A stretch of 64,000 nucleotides of DNA from Isoetes taiwanensis (GCA_021234155.1 JAJEKV010000140.1:1397407-1461406); one strand, 5' to 3'; positions 44,823 through 57,200 are shown, counted from the first letter of the stretch. Numbers and translations: made by a program. The notes: a model not told the origin generated them from the letters alone.

Positions 44823-45326
44823 GGTTGCCTCCCGACAAGGTTCTTCGATGTGTACAATGCTCTGAGGGCAATCCTGGTCCCTCTTGGACCTCTTCTCTCT
44901 CCGCCTTTGCTCAGTCTCCCTCTCCCTCTTCTTTCTCTGTGCCCGCTCCTTCGGCCATTCGGCTATAATTCTCCTTGCCCTTCTTTTTGGAGGTACCGAC
45001 TTTCTCCCGCCGCTGCTCCTGCTGCTCCTCCTCCTCCTCCTCGCTGCCCCCTGTTGCCGCTCTTCCTCCTGGCTTCCCGCCGGCCAGCTGAGATTGACGG
45101 TCTCCTCCATCCTTTGGGTAGCCACTAACAAGCTGCTCTCCTTCCGCTCGTGGGAGGCGTGGAAGGTGTCGTCCGTCGAACTGGACGACTCCTTATGCTC
45201 CTCCTCCTCCCTTCCGGGCTTGAGGTGCTCCGGGATCTTCTTTCCGCTTCTTGTTGCTGCCTCCGCCATGGAAGAGGTGTGCCTGAGGCTTCTGAACTTT
45301 CGAGCTGTACATTTGGTTTGGGCCAT
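44172..45326 (-). pseudogene. Histone H3-like protein with a long N-terminal insert, two in-frame UAG
   Basis: One minus-strand frame of 385 codons runs from an ATG at 45326 to a TAG at 44172. The first residues, MAQTKCTARKF, echo the histone H3 tail, keeping K4, R8 and K9. About 250 residues of alternating basic and acidic sequence follow (a nine-Glu run near 44800; K/R-rich blocks on both sides). The last ~95 residues are a full H3 histone fold: [66 protein letters not shown]. Loop 1 has the length of canonical H3, not the longer CenH3 loop. No intron interrupts the frame. TAG codons at 44547-44549 and 44514-44516 (codons 260 and 271) separate insert and fold. A TTTAAATA-like TATA sequence lies about 90 bp upstream. 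It could be a dead H3 variant, a gene with readthrough, or an intact gene with sequencing errors. Confidence 0.8.
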
Positions 45327-45537
45327 ATCTTACGGTTAAGAAAATGGATTAGCTTAAGGTGGAGATCAAAAAGAGTGGTTTAGGGTGAGATAGGGAGAAT
45401 GGGATGCTAAAATGGTATTTAAAAAGGAAAAATGCTCCTAGAAATAGGAATATTCTCCTACCATTAATAGCCCTATTAATTAGCCCCCCTTATTAATTAC
45501 ACCACTATATACTTATTAATATACAAGTATTATTTCA

Positions 45538-46370
45538 GATATAGATCCAAGGTTTACAAGTAACTTTTGGACTTCGTTTTTCGAGGGAGTTGGAACTCAA
45601 TTACAGATGTGCACAGCCTATCACCCAGAAACCGATGGGCAAACAGAAAGAGTAAACAGGGTTCTTGAGGACATGTTGCGGATGTACTGTCAAGACAATC
45701 CAAAGAAATGGGAAGGACTGTTACCTTTAACAGAGCTTGCTTACAATAATTCTAAACAGGAATCTATAGGAATGACACCTTTTGAAGCACTTTATGGACA
45801 AGATTGTTATGCCCAATAAATTAGTATGATCCCATGGTTAAATCTGAAATTTCTAGACAGATGTTGGGGGAATATGCAGGTAAAGTGCAGTTTATAAGGA
45901 CAGGCTAGCGGAAGCACAACATAGATAGAAGCAATTTGCAGACAAGCATAGAATACACAGAGAATTCAAGGTGGGAGACCTTGTATATCTCCGTGTCAAA
46001 CCAAAGAAAAGTCTGTAGCAAACTTGTTCCAAGATATGCTGGTCCTTTCAAAATCATTAAAAGGATGGGGAACCTAGCCTACCAATAAGAGTTGCCACCA
46101 CATGTAAAGATTCATGATGTTTTTCACGTCAGTTTATTAAAACCCTCTTTATATGACGGAGATCAGGCGCTTCCGGATTTGCAATTAATCCAGGAGAATA
46201 ACACCTTTGAAGTAATGCCATCCCAAATATTGCAGTATCGAGAACAGAAGCTGCATAGTAGAACGATCAAAGAAATCCTTATACAATGGGCAGATTACCC
46301 TATAGAGGATGCAATGTGGATGGAGTTAAACGAGGTCGAATCAAAATATGCTAAAGATTTCCCGAGCGAG
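45538..46370 (+). pseudogene. Ty3/gypsy integrase C-terminal fragment with chromodomain-like end
   Basis: The plus strand reads DPRFTSNFW, then TAYHPETDGQTERVNRVLED (45607-45670; integrase catalytic core with the conserved Glu), ELAYNNSKQESIGMTPFEAL, and after frame changes HDVFHVSLLKPSLYDGD (46110-46160) and EILIQWADYPIEDAMWME, a chromodomain-like tail. Integrase inserts retroelement DNA; the chromodomain can direct it to marked chromatin. The fragment starts abruptly at about 45538 with no reverse transcriptase upstream and has at least three frame breaks, so it is a truncated relic. It lies just beyond the start of the H3-like gene, oriented away from it. Confidence 0.85.
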
Positions 46371-46576
46371 TGTAATTTTTTATATGTTTTTTCAAAACAT
46401 GTTTTCAAGTTTTTTTGTATGGAATATTCGTATATTCCATTTAATTACGACCCTCTCTCATCCATCAAAGATAGTTGATTCTTTGAAAATAGAAGCTGGA
46501 ATTAAACAACTGGAATATTACAATTTTTCTCGACATCACTTAGAAGTACTCAATACAAATATTACTTTTGACAATT

Positions 46577-49500
46577 TCAATCAGCACCTAAAAGCATGGC
46601 CAATGTAGCATCTGTCAAGACAGCTTGAATCACCTCCTTGTTGTCTTTTGGATTTCGTCCCAACACCTTGTTGTAGACATAACACATGTGCTTGCAGAGT
46701 AGGAACCTACCCTTGCACTCATGTTTCATGAATTCTGGACAACTGCATTTCGGATTTGTACTCACCTCAATTTTGTATATGTTGGTTTCCCTTCTAAGCT
46801 CATAAATCACATGTTTTCCCCGACTGACAATATGTTTACTAACTACCTCTGCTTCCATATCAAGACTTCGCTCCAGGTTCACGTCTTCATCATTACTTAA
46901 TCTAGCCCTTTTATTGACACGTCTTCCATTTCTAACTCTGACACTACTACTGCCTGAGGGCTCATTTGAAGAAATTTCAGTGGAATACTGAGTACATGTC
47001 GATGACAACCCTCTCACCTCAAAACCGCTACTCAGCAACACTTGTAATTCTTCGTCCTTGATGTTGACTCCTGTAGCTACTGGCCAACTACTAGGTCTGC
47101 TAGGAACACGCGGACTATCTTTATGTCGGGATACCATGTGTGTCTTTGCACATTGGTTGAACAAAACCACATGATTTGTTCTTGCTCTCCATTTCGATGT
47201 TTTCGATTCCATAGAAAGAAGGAGCAACAATGGATTTGTTCCCCTCACGTTAATGCGTGTTTGGCATTTGCGGCCAGTCTTGGATACTCTACCCATACAT
47301 TTCACGTCACTGCCGGCAAGTGTCCTCCTCAAAGCCCAACTAGCCTGGTGGATATCTACTTCTATTACTCTTAGTTGTGGATTATCAAAGTCTATTGTCC
47401 TTCTCATTTGAGTCGACCATTCGTGAGCGTGACATAGTGCAGGTTACCTTGTCTGGTCGGTGACTTCCTGCTTCAGAGTTACCAACTGTGGATGTCTTTC
47501 TCAAGATGGTTCGGTTATTACCACCAGATCCAGGATTATATTCTGGCATTCCACTCCTGGACACTTGCTCATTAATAGCATTCACTCCTTGCATAGGGCT
47601 TATTTTGGAGCCAACATTTCTTTCTAATCTTCCCAACAGATTTGAAACATTAGGCCCCCGTTCCCAAATGTCTACCCTCCAACCATGCCTTGTATCTAGA
47701 ACTTTGCAAGAGTGCTTACGTCATGTCAAACACACATCATCATATAAACTCATAGTCTTTCGGTATCCCCTAGTCGCTAACCCGACTTCCATGCCCGGAT
47801 TCGGCGGGTTAGTCGAGGGACATGTATGGTAATCGCTATATCCATTCTCGTAAGCATGTAATTTCCCCACTGCTGACCCTCACGATGCCACCAAGCCAAC
47901 CATGAAGCTAAGGATTTAATGTCCGCCTCACGCCTTTTCAGGCCACCAATCTATAATTTTATGATAAATATCTTCTGCAATCTCAATGGTCTCTGCATTC
48001 CTCCATTTCCTGCATAGGTCCAAATGCTCAAATCGAAAGGCCTCATAAATGTATTTATTTGTATGACGTTGTAAACTTTGCTCGGAAATGAAATTGACAC
48101 TAACGCTCTCCACCTACTATCTCGACCATTATTGTAGACATCTCAAATGCTGTTGTCCGGTTAGCTCTGGCTTCATCACCATGAATTTTCTGAATTCAAA
48201 CGGAAATCCTTTGCTTACCATCACCTTATTTAATTTTTCCCAAAACAATCTCTGTGCAATGTAATCCTCAGTTTTCATGTCGCACAAGGCAATGGTTTGG
48301 AGAGATCTTATTCTAATAAAAAAGATTATGTTACTGAACTTGTAGAAATAACATATTGCAAAAAATACATAATGTAGAAAGCAACTTACCTGGGATCATA
48401 GACATGACACCCCAATGTTGTCCAAGTGGGAATACGTTTGACGTGATCGAAATGAACCCAGCTATGTTGCAGATCCCCACCTGGACGCATCCTGTTTACC
48501 AGATCCACTCCTGAACCAGGTCCAACGGTAGACATCTTGAATATGTAACATCTTTCATTCTCGTCGTCGTGTAATTGGTAAGGAAACACTGAACCATGGA
48601 AGTACTGGTATCTACTATGTTGTTTCAAATACAAAATTTGAGAGAACTCGTCTCCTCCTTTTTGTTCCTGAGCCTTAGCTTTATGAATCCACCTTCGTAA
48701 TCTGAATTACTTAATTGTTAAAAATAAATTCCTTCCTTGACCTACAATGTAAATTATAAAGAAAACGAAAGCACAATACCTTCATTTGGTTATTCAATGG
48801 TTCTAATTTTTGAAGGAATTTATCCACACCCGCAGAATCCAGTGTCTGAAAAGTCGAGATTTCTTCCTCAGAAATAATATTCCCATTCACAAAGTCGGTT
48901 ACAAGCTCGTGCTGTGTTTCTCAGGTTCCTTTAGTGGTTGATGACGTGTTTAGAAGTGCCTTAGCCACGCATTACACTTTCTCTTGACTCGCAACTCTAA
49001 CGGGATGGTTGTGATTGCCTATGTGAAATGCCAACCCGGTAAAATTTGTATTATCCGGGAAGCAAGAGTACATTTTGCATGCGCATTGACTTACACATTC
49101 GGCTGCTCCCTCACGAATATACAATTCAATGACCCATTGGCAATAGACAGTTCTCCAATATATGGTGTATGCCTCAAGGTCCCTCTCCATTGCACCTCAT
49201 TTGGTTCCCCAGTTCCTAAAACACATTCACAACTCGTATTTTTACATTGCAAGTGGCCACAACAGTGGGATAACTTGACACAACCTGGAAAACTAGGGAC
49301 AACTGTATGAGAAGGGTCGGACCAGACGTGAGGATCCATGTTCTGTTCCATTCCCGACATGGGTTTGGAACATTTCTTTTCACATGGGAGTTCATAAACT
49401 ACAGCACCATTATAACACTTTGGAAAATGGTTCACCCTTACAGTTGTACCAACCTCAAGTGCCCAAGCCTTCAATTTACTATTGCCACCATTTGTGATCA

Positions 49501-49837
49501 AGTAATCGAACATTGACCTCTCAATTACATTGGATTCCATAGATTTAGGTGAGTCCACAACTATGGGGCATGCTGGAGAACTAATAATCTCAGGGATACC
49601 AGTCACAATTACACGTGATCCAAATTCTCTATCAATCACATTGTTTAGCTTAAGAACATATGTCAAGGAATCCACATCACTATCTGCCGACACTTGTTGC
49701 AACATCACACTACCCGGTTGGAAGCCAAAACATTGTGAAACTAGATTGTTATTCACAGTGCAAACTCCATTAGCATCAAATGGTAAATGCATAGATTGCA
49801 ACTTACCTGGAGAAGTCATGCTTACTGTCGCTGCCAT
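46577..49837 (-). pseudogene. Decayed transposase-type gene with SWIM zinc finger (MULE-like)
   Basis: Minus-strand frames in order: an N-terminal region from ATG 49837 (MAATVSMTSPGKLQ...) with Cys-rich CCGHLQCKNTSCECV (about 49260-49210); CACKMYSCFPDN and TGLAFHIGNHNHPV (about 49080-48990); CYIFKMSTVGPGSGVDLVNR and WVHFDHVKRIPTWTTLGCHV (48545-48390); ALCDMKTEDYIAQRLFW (about 48270); a C-terminal SWIM finger CSCPEFMKHECKGRFLLCKH plus MCYVY (46750-46670), and the end at 46577. SWIM fingers close many plant MULE transposases, hence the call; the middle domain is not one I can name. At least six stops or frameshifts. No terminal inverted repeats were located. Confidence 0.7.
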
Positions 49838-49899
49838 TTCTCACTTGTGTGAAATTCTGTAAACACACGAGAGTTGGACATCCGTTATTTATATTGATT

Positions 49900-50570
49900 T
49901 TCGAATAACTCACGAGATTGGTGCCGCAATGAGCGGACATATTCGTTACCCACCAACTTAATTTTCTTAGTGCTGCAATTAATTAAAATGAGTCATTTAA
50001 TTAAAATGATTATTATAACGATCGCAGGAATTATAAACGGCTACTTACGAAGTACTTATAAACGGCTACTTAGGAACTACTTATAAACGACTACTAAACA
50101 TGGTGGTAATCCAAATGCAAGTTATCCGAATGCAAGTTATCGTCTGCGTGTGCGAGGTCAGAGTATGTTTCTCTTAAACTTTAGGCAATGTAACATGTCG
50201 CATATTAGAACCATTTTAGAAAGAATACATTTGCATTTGAAAGAATACATTTACATTTGCATGTAACATGTGCATTTGAAAGAATACGTTTTAGAAATGT
50301 ATTTGAAAAATACATTTTGAAAGTCGTCATTTTAGAAATGCATTGTAGAATACGTTTTAGTGCTGCGAAACCCTAAGCTTCAAAACCCTAAACTGCCAAA
50401 CTTGAGAAACGCCGCCGATTTACGCTTTGTTTTCAACTCCGTCATGCTCGATTCTTGCGAAATGTGTGATCTACTATCAGAGCTGGTGAGTTCTAACCTG
50501 CTTTCAACACAGATTTAGTTTTTTTATTCGCCGGTGGAGACTACTTCAGCATTTTTGAAGATCAAATTTT
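49900..50570. other. Upstream region of the 51-kb gene
   Basis: AT-rich sequence with local micro-duplications: aaacggctacttacgaagtac / aaacggctacttaggaactac (about 50034-50085), and several attt-gcattt-gaaagaatac phrases at 50215-50350. It may contain the promoter and first, untranslated exon of the plus-strand ParB/methyltransferase gene. No confident element is seen. Confidence 0.4.
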
Positions 50571-50572
50571 TT

Positions 50573-50880
50573 TTTATGCTGAAGTAGCAGCGGCGCCGCA
50601 CCCTCTATTTCGATCCATTAAACTGATTTAGGGTCCTCTATTCACTCCAAAAACATTCTGATTTAGGGTCCCGTAGTAAGATGTTTCTTCAGTTAAATTT
50701 TTTTTTTTTTTCTTTGAAGTAGCAAGGCCGCACTCCACTATCTCGATCCATCAAACTGATTTAGGGTCCTCTATTTCCTCCAAAAACAGTCGGATTTAGG
50801 GTCTCGCAGTAAGATGTTTCTTCAGTTGAATTTTCTTTATTTTTGATGCTGAAGTAGCAGCGGCGCCGCACCGTTAAATA
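50573..50880. repeat. Tandem duplication of a ~145-bp 5' segment
   Basis: The unit gaagtagcagcggcgccgcac ... gatttagggtcctctattc ... gtaagatgtttcttcagtt occurs twice in succession (from about 50582 and 50730) and begins a third time at 50850. The duplicated sequence lies in the likely 5' UTR or first intron of the gene at 51 kb. Confidence 0.85.
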
Positions 50881-51030
50881 TGGTCAATGATGAAGGTTTG
50901 ATCTGTTTGCTTAAAGGGTCGATTCTTGTTGCTTTAGCTTTACATTCTTTTACAATATACTTGCCATATGAGAATGTTTGTTTAAGCCTTCACATAGGTT
51001 GCTAATATATTTCTTGTGGTGTTCTTTCAG

Positions 51031-54000
51031 TATTACATATGGTATGGTGGTAGAAACGAGAAATAGTAAGCCAGATTTACAGCCTACTAGACTAGTTACT
51101 CCAAAAAGAAAACCAAGAGGTCGTTACGCCAGTCGTAAATTAACAATGTCAGGTGAGGCTAGTGGGGATCCAGTTAGTGATACAGAAAGAACAACCAATG
51201 AGTCTGATGATACTGAAAAACAGGCAGGTACTACAATAGAATTTGGTGACATCACTCCCCCTGCTTTTGAAGAAGACGCAGACGTAAATGATGATGATAA
51301 GAAGTCAACCTCAAAAAGTAGTGGTAAAAAAAAGGGAAAGAAAACAGAATCAAATGAAGATGTTCTTGGTGATCTCTCAGCGTCCTTTACTGTTGAAGTT
51401 ATATCAGAAACTCTTGATGCATTGGCATTGAAACGGGATAAAGAACCACCTATGATACCCTTATGTCGGATCAAAATAAATGAAGAGGTTCGTAAGGTTG
51501 GTTCTCGAGGTCAAGTACTGCGAGAAACCTTTAGATAGGATGGCTATGTGAAATCAAAGGGGAATTTCATTTTGTCAATGACAACAGCAAAGGGGGATGT
51601 AATTCCAGTGACTGATGAGGACATTGATGGTTGGGATCCATATTGGCAAGAAGTTAATAAGGCATTTGAAGAGGCTTTGTCAAATAACTCAGATTGGTCA
51701 GATTTACGAGGACTTATGTTCCTCTGTTGGGATGGCAATCATCGAACAGAGGCATGGATGAATGAAATTAACACCACATACAAACACATCAAAGCAAAGC
51801 ATATATGTGTTCGAAGCCTGACTTCATAAACATTGATGAGCCAAATGAGACAACACTAATTGCAGCTATGAACAGAATAAACTTGTAAGTGCTCTATTTG
51901 CTTAATTTATTTACTTTGGAATTGCTTGTTACTCCAACTCACTTTTAACATCTTCTTGTAGATTGAACGAGATTGGTGTTGTTCGCACAAGTCTTCAGGA
52001 TACTCTTATGATTGTGCACAGGGTTGCTACTTCCAAACCTGACAAGTACATGAAAGATTTATCTCCTATTGAGTTAAAGGCACAGAGGACAAGGGAAATG
52101 GTTGGCTCAAATGAGCCTTGGTATCCTCTCACACGGTTGGCCTATGCAAAAATATTATACAATGTAAGATTGATGTTCTTTCTCCTATGATATTTCTAAT
52201 TTTGTTATAGAGTTCAATACTAAATGATTTTTTTTTAAATGCATGAATGCAGGCTTCAATAAATAAGGACATTGAAGATTACATTAAGTCCAACCATGAG
52301 AATATTTCCGATGTTGAGGTATTAAAGGCCAATGCTGAAAAACAAGTGCGCGGAAAATGGACAATGAAACTGCAGAAATATTTGGCCATTGTAAATCCTA
52401 GTCTTGGGAGCATCTGGCTACGCCATGTAACAACCAAGGACTTGGAGTTCAAAGGAGTCAATGTGTCACTGGAAAAGCTTATGTACATGGTCAGGTCAAA
52501 GGTACAAAACAATGTAAGAGACAATTGGATCAAGACAATGACCAGCACTTCTCAGTTTGGCAATTACCAAAAAATACCTACTAATGACAAGAGTTTCAGT
52601 TCCTGGATAAAGAAAGAAACATGGTTAGAGCATTTGTTGACTAGGACCTGTGAGTTGGTGAAGGGAGCAATTGAGCAGCATAATTTGCAGTTAGTAATAC
52701 CGCGTGACTGTGATGTGGAGACTTGACCTTCAAAGCTAAGAATCGGGTTGAAATGTTCAAACATTGGGAGAAACATATGTCTTCCTCAGTCAATGTGTCG
52801 GAGGCCTTTGAAATTCAAAGGACAGCCATGCGAGTGGCTTACAGGTATTTTAAATACATGGTGTATATCAAATGCATGGAATCAATGCATCCACAGATAC
52901 AGATTTGGGTTTCTCAAACAGGTGAAGATTGTATTTATAGTCCAAAGGGAAATTTAGACCGTGGAGGTGGAATGCAAAAATGGGAAAGGGAAAACTGTCC
53001 CTGGTGGATTGATTTCCCTTTGGGGTCTTATCCAGAGGAAGAAGAGGCTGATTATAATAAGATTCGGGGAGTGCAGAAAAGGAAGTTAGATCATGTTGAG
53101 GAAGAAATTGATGCTGACAGGAAAAAAAGAAGTAGGAAAGGGAAACCAAAGTTGCCTGAAGCAAAGGTTGTTGATATTGAAGACGAGGACACCTTTCCAG
53201 ATTACCACACACCTCCTAGAATGCCAATGCCCGATGTTACAAATGTTCCAAAAGAACTTCATACTGAATTCCGTGTTGTTGATGCAGATGTTTGTAAGGT
53301 CTCAAGGGCTGTCTCCACAGGTGGACATGAAGTTTTCACTTCATTGAGAAATTTGGGAAAGGAAGTTCGAAACAAACCGTGTATAGCAGAATGGAAAAGT
53401 AAGAGATTGGGGTGCTAACATGGTTCTTATTGATCCGCCGACAAATGAACCTACAAGAAGTGACTTAGTTGAAACACCTAACCGAACAAAATGGACACAC
53501 AATTAGTTGATGGGTGTTTCACTTTGGGTGAACTTTGCTTGGATGATAGTGGATGGTTGGTGTGCATCGCCAGCTTTGAGTTTCGAAAATGATTGACATA
53601 GCATCCGTAAAAAAGAATCTTGAATTAGTGAGAGCATACAAACTGATAGGAGATACACCATTCAGTTTTCATAAAGATAAGTATGGAACTCTATCAAGAA
53701 TGGTATTGCTAGTATCTCTCTACAAAAGAGTTGGCACAAATCCATCATTCAAATCAAATGATGTGTTTCATACACACGAAGTTGAATTACAACAAAGTGA
53801 ACTCTTGAGGCATTACCGTGGTCGGGTGAGAGATTGAACTCTATGCGGCATAATTTGGAGAAGAGCACTCGCTTTAATGAGTTCCTACTTCAACTGTTAT
53901 GTGATTCTGGTGATTATGTTGTGGATTTATTGACAGGTACAGGGTCTATGGTTGAGGCATGTGCACTTAGAGGTTTGCATTGCTTTGCAATGGATTATGA

Positions 54001-54347
54001 TGTTGACATTTGTGATATGGTCAAAACACATCGAATGTCAATATTCAAGAAGCCTATAGCAGAAGGAAGTTCTACTGACCATGTGAATTTGGATGATGAG
54101 GAAGATATTACCGTGGATGTGCTTGACGAGCCGGCTGATTAGTTAGTGAGCCACAATTTCTACATTTCGTTTGAATTGATCCCATGTTAGAAACTGATCA
54201 CGTGTATTTGTCTTATGTTGCAGTTTCTTACCAGTCTATGCTGAGCAGCAAGCCTCTATTCTGTCCTTACTACCTAGTATTGAGAAGAAAGAAAAAAGGC
54301 GAAAGCGTTGTCTTTTTATAGACGATGAGGCATTTGAGAACACATGA
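51031..54347 (+). pseudogene. ParB-like plus beta-class DNA amino-methyltransferase gene (locus B)
   Basis: Exons: 51031-51884 (ATG 51044), 51962-52163, 52253 to about 54147, and 54224-54347, with good GT..AG sites. The N-terminus is basic (TPKRKPRGRYASRKL), then acidic. A ParB-like core follows (FLCWDGNHRTEAW, 51723-51760). After a helical region and a nuclear-type basic stretch (DRKKRSRKGKPK) comes a methyltransferase: DPPT (53432-53443, catalytic motif IV, normally DPPY/W), then VVDLLTGTGSMVEACALR (53928-53980, SAM-binding motif I). Motif IV before motif I is the beta-class order, typical of N4-cytosine or N6-adenine DNA methyltransferases. The last exon reads FLPVYAEQQASILSLL...FIDDEAFENT. 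Breaks: TAG at 51536-51538 and single-base frame shifts near 51800, 52722, 53395, 53505, 53590 and 53833. Coding character continues through every break, so decay is recent or the breaks are sequencing errors. Confidence 0.75.
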
Positions 54348-54349
54348 CT

Positions 54350-56350
54350 CCAATGTGTTTGGACTTGAGTATCATGTTTCAGATCCAATACTTTTCTATA
54401 GTATTTTAGTTGATGTTGATATTTTCTAGCTACCAAGTGGAGTTGTATATGAATACCAACTGTCTTTGTCTACTAAATTACAACATCATATTTTCATATG
54501 TATTACACCTCTATATATATTTTGGTCTTTTTTTGGGGATAATTACTAGATACTGAGTGCACTACAATACCAAAAACCTTTGTATGTAAGTACCAAAAAC
54601 AAATTATATTTGTCTACTCAATGGATGGAATATTACAGAATATTCTATAAAAAACCAAAAAACATGATTTGAAAAAACCTAAAGAAAAAATTTCCCTTCC
54701 CGAGCCATTTTCAATCTATATCATCCCATGGAATAAGGTTGTCTAAAAGATGTATCAAACTTGTTAAGTATAAACAATACATGAAGTCGTGAAGGAGTAT
54801 ATTTGTAATAATGTGATGTGAATTTTATTCGACGAGGACGTCGAATCTTAAAGGGGATAAGAATGTGATGTGAACTTTATTGTGGTTGTATGCTCTAAGT
54901 TATATTAAATAATAAGGAGATGACGTGGCATAAGGGGTGATGTGGCAATGAAATAATGGAAGGAAGTTAAAATTAGGGAAAGGGGAGAACGTGAGAAAGA
55001 GGAAGAAGGGAGAGGATCTCGGAGTTTTTAGAAAAGGGAGAGAGAGAGAAATAGTGATTCGAAGAAACGATTTTGAGGTAAGATTATGCCTGATGTTTGT
55101 TAAAAAAAAGGGGAAATCCATTTTAAGAGCGGGAGTAGCTATGGGCTGCGGTATCAGAGAAAACAAATGCTGGCTTGTAGATCTCAATTCTTCATTCCTG
55201 CTTAAAACCATGAATAGATGGGTTCTTCTGTGAGTCCAAGGGCCGAAATGCCTATTTACTCCATTTTCAGATCTGGTAGATCCCTCTGGAATCATTCCAC
55301 GGTGCAGGGCAAGCCATCCGGCTGTTGCCTGCGCTGAACAAAGCCAAAGGAAGATGAAACACAAAAGATACAGTATTAATCAGGCAATAGGTTAGATCTA
55401 AAAGTAAATAGATGTGATGTTACTAGATCGGCCAGGGGATTTTTATTTGGAGGGTTTTTTTGAAGATGGCTGATAGGGTTTCTTTGAAGAATCTTCCTAA
55501 GAATATTCTGATATGGCAGGATGAAATCTTTCCTAATCTTGGAAATTGACAACGCTCTCTAGTACAAAATTGGAAGCTATTTCCTAGTCATTTAACATCC
55601 ACCATTTAAAAATGAGCAAAATTCACCATTGAAGCAAGAAACAAGAATCTCACAATTATTTGCAGCCATTATAAACTAAACTTTCTTTCACAAACCAAGT
55701 TTGATGGAGTCTCGCCAGAAAGAGAAAGGATTCAAATTGTGAAGGTGTGTCAATAGTGAATTTCCCCGTATAAACGCAGAAAGCATTCACACACAAGACC
55801 CATATAAACCAAGTGATTCTCGATGTTTTCGTACGTATACTAGGGGTTTAAATCCCCCTTTGACTGACATTCTAATATAATCTCTCGATGGGAGGGGTAT
55901 GGAAAAGATGAATCCCCCAACTGAATTTCTGAAGTTCTATAAATCCATCGAGGCATTGATTGAGGCCCACAAATACTTTTGAATATCGAGGCATTTGTGA
56001 TTAAACATGTCACCCCTTGAGATTTCGTAAGTAACACTCATTTTATTCGTTTTTGGGTTGCCCAGGGGCAAACCCTTGTTTATGTGGGTATGTGGGCATA
56101 TTCAAGTATATGCTGGCATATACCTAGCATATGCTGATGACTGCTAAAAACTGGCTGCTGCCTGTAAATGCTCGGTCATCCAGCCCCATATCCGCCGGAC
56201 TTGGCTATGGCTTCTGAACCTCGGATTCTGCCCTGCCTTCCGCGCCTGTAAACTGGCGGTCATCTGGTAAAATCGGCAGCAGGTCGCTCTGTGGAGATCG
56301 GCAGCAGAACCAGTTGAATCGCACAGGTAACGTTATTCTTCGTAGCTGCC
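54350..56350. other. Stretch without recognised genes
   Basis: AT-rich sequence with purine-rich stretches at 54955-55050. Several short frames exist on both strands, but none shows a domain or splice structure I can support. Part may be the 3' end of the methyltransferase-type gene. Confidence 0.4.
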
Positions 56351-56357
56351 AGTCTTG

Positions 56358-56372
56358 ACTCTGATACCATGT
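56358..56372 (-). mobile_element. Retrotransposon primer-binding site, LTR not delimited
   Basis: The plus strand reads actctgataccatgttac; on the minus strand this is TAACA followed by TGGTATCAGAGT, matching the primer-binding site for initiator Met tRNA with one change. TAACA would be the end of a 5' LTR extending to the right from 56370. I could not find the other end of that LTR, nor any gag or pol to the left, so only a scrap of the element is evident. Confidence 0.55.
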
Positions 56373-56459
56373 TACATACCGAAAATGGATTGGCTGCATA
56401 TCGAATTCAGGGTCTACTAAAAAACCAAGTCCTCCACTACCGAGCCGGTTCACTTTCTG

Positions 56460-57200
56460 CTGGATAGGTCCTTTATGAAGATTTGTTTTAAGCTTCAGTT
56501 AAGAATTTAGGTTTATGATGGTAAGCTTGCCTAATTTGTTATTTGAAATACAGGCTGTCCTTGCAAGTTGTTGAGGTGATCTGTACTCGTTTCATTTTAG
56601 CTGGTTAATGACTGTGTTCTGCTGCTTATTCGTCTCCCCAGCTATAGTCTGATTTCATTGAAGGCCCTGAAAGTTTTCAAGTTAGGCACATGACACAGTA
56701 TTTGCAGTGTTCAAGATGACCAGAATTTGATAAATGTACTTTTAGTATTCTTTTGCCATATACAAATAGCCGTACATTGATTGATGGCCTTTTTCATTTA
56801 GATTGTAAATGTCCCTGAAAAGGGCGCACACAAACATCCTCGAGGTGATCACATCCAGGTAATATGCGATAATTGTTAGATTGTTCTCTTTGGACAATTA
56901 GCTTATTATGATAATAATATCTTCATTTTTGTTACATAATGAGATGGATTGCATCCTTTGTCTTTCGTCGGACGGACAATAGTTCACAGTGGATAAAGAG
57001 AGGATGTATACAAGATTCTTGTTGTTTATGCAATATCTTGAAACTGTTATGAACGCAGTATGCACGTGACATTGTCAAGAAATGAGTGGATCCACTTTTC
57101 ATTTTTAAAACTTATAGTTTGCTTCTTTTTTCATTTTTTTTGTAGTTCGAGAAACACGAAGACATAGTTGGCTTATATATATACAAGTTATTGTACTATA
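56460..57200. other. Stretch without recognised genes
   Basis: AT-rich sequence to the right of the primer-binding site. It could include the rest of that element's LTR. Nothing else is recognised. Confidence 0.4.

Noticed and set aside
44466-45383. Long plus-strand frames opposite the H3-like gene (Leu/Pro/Ser-rich).
   Set aside because: They are shadows caused by the purine-rich (Glu/Lys/Arg) coding of the minus strand.
51536-51538. Programmed readthrough of the TAG in the methyltransferase-type gene.
   Set aside because: The gene has several other breaks, so decay or sequencing error explains the stop more simply.
54900-55364. A 154-codon minus-strand ORF.
   Set aside because: It lies opposite purine-rich sequence, shows no domain, and its composition follows the strand bias.
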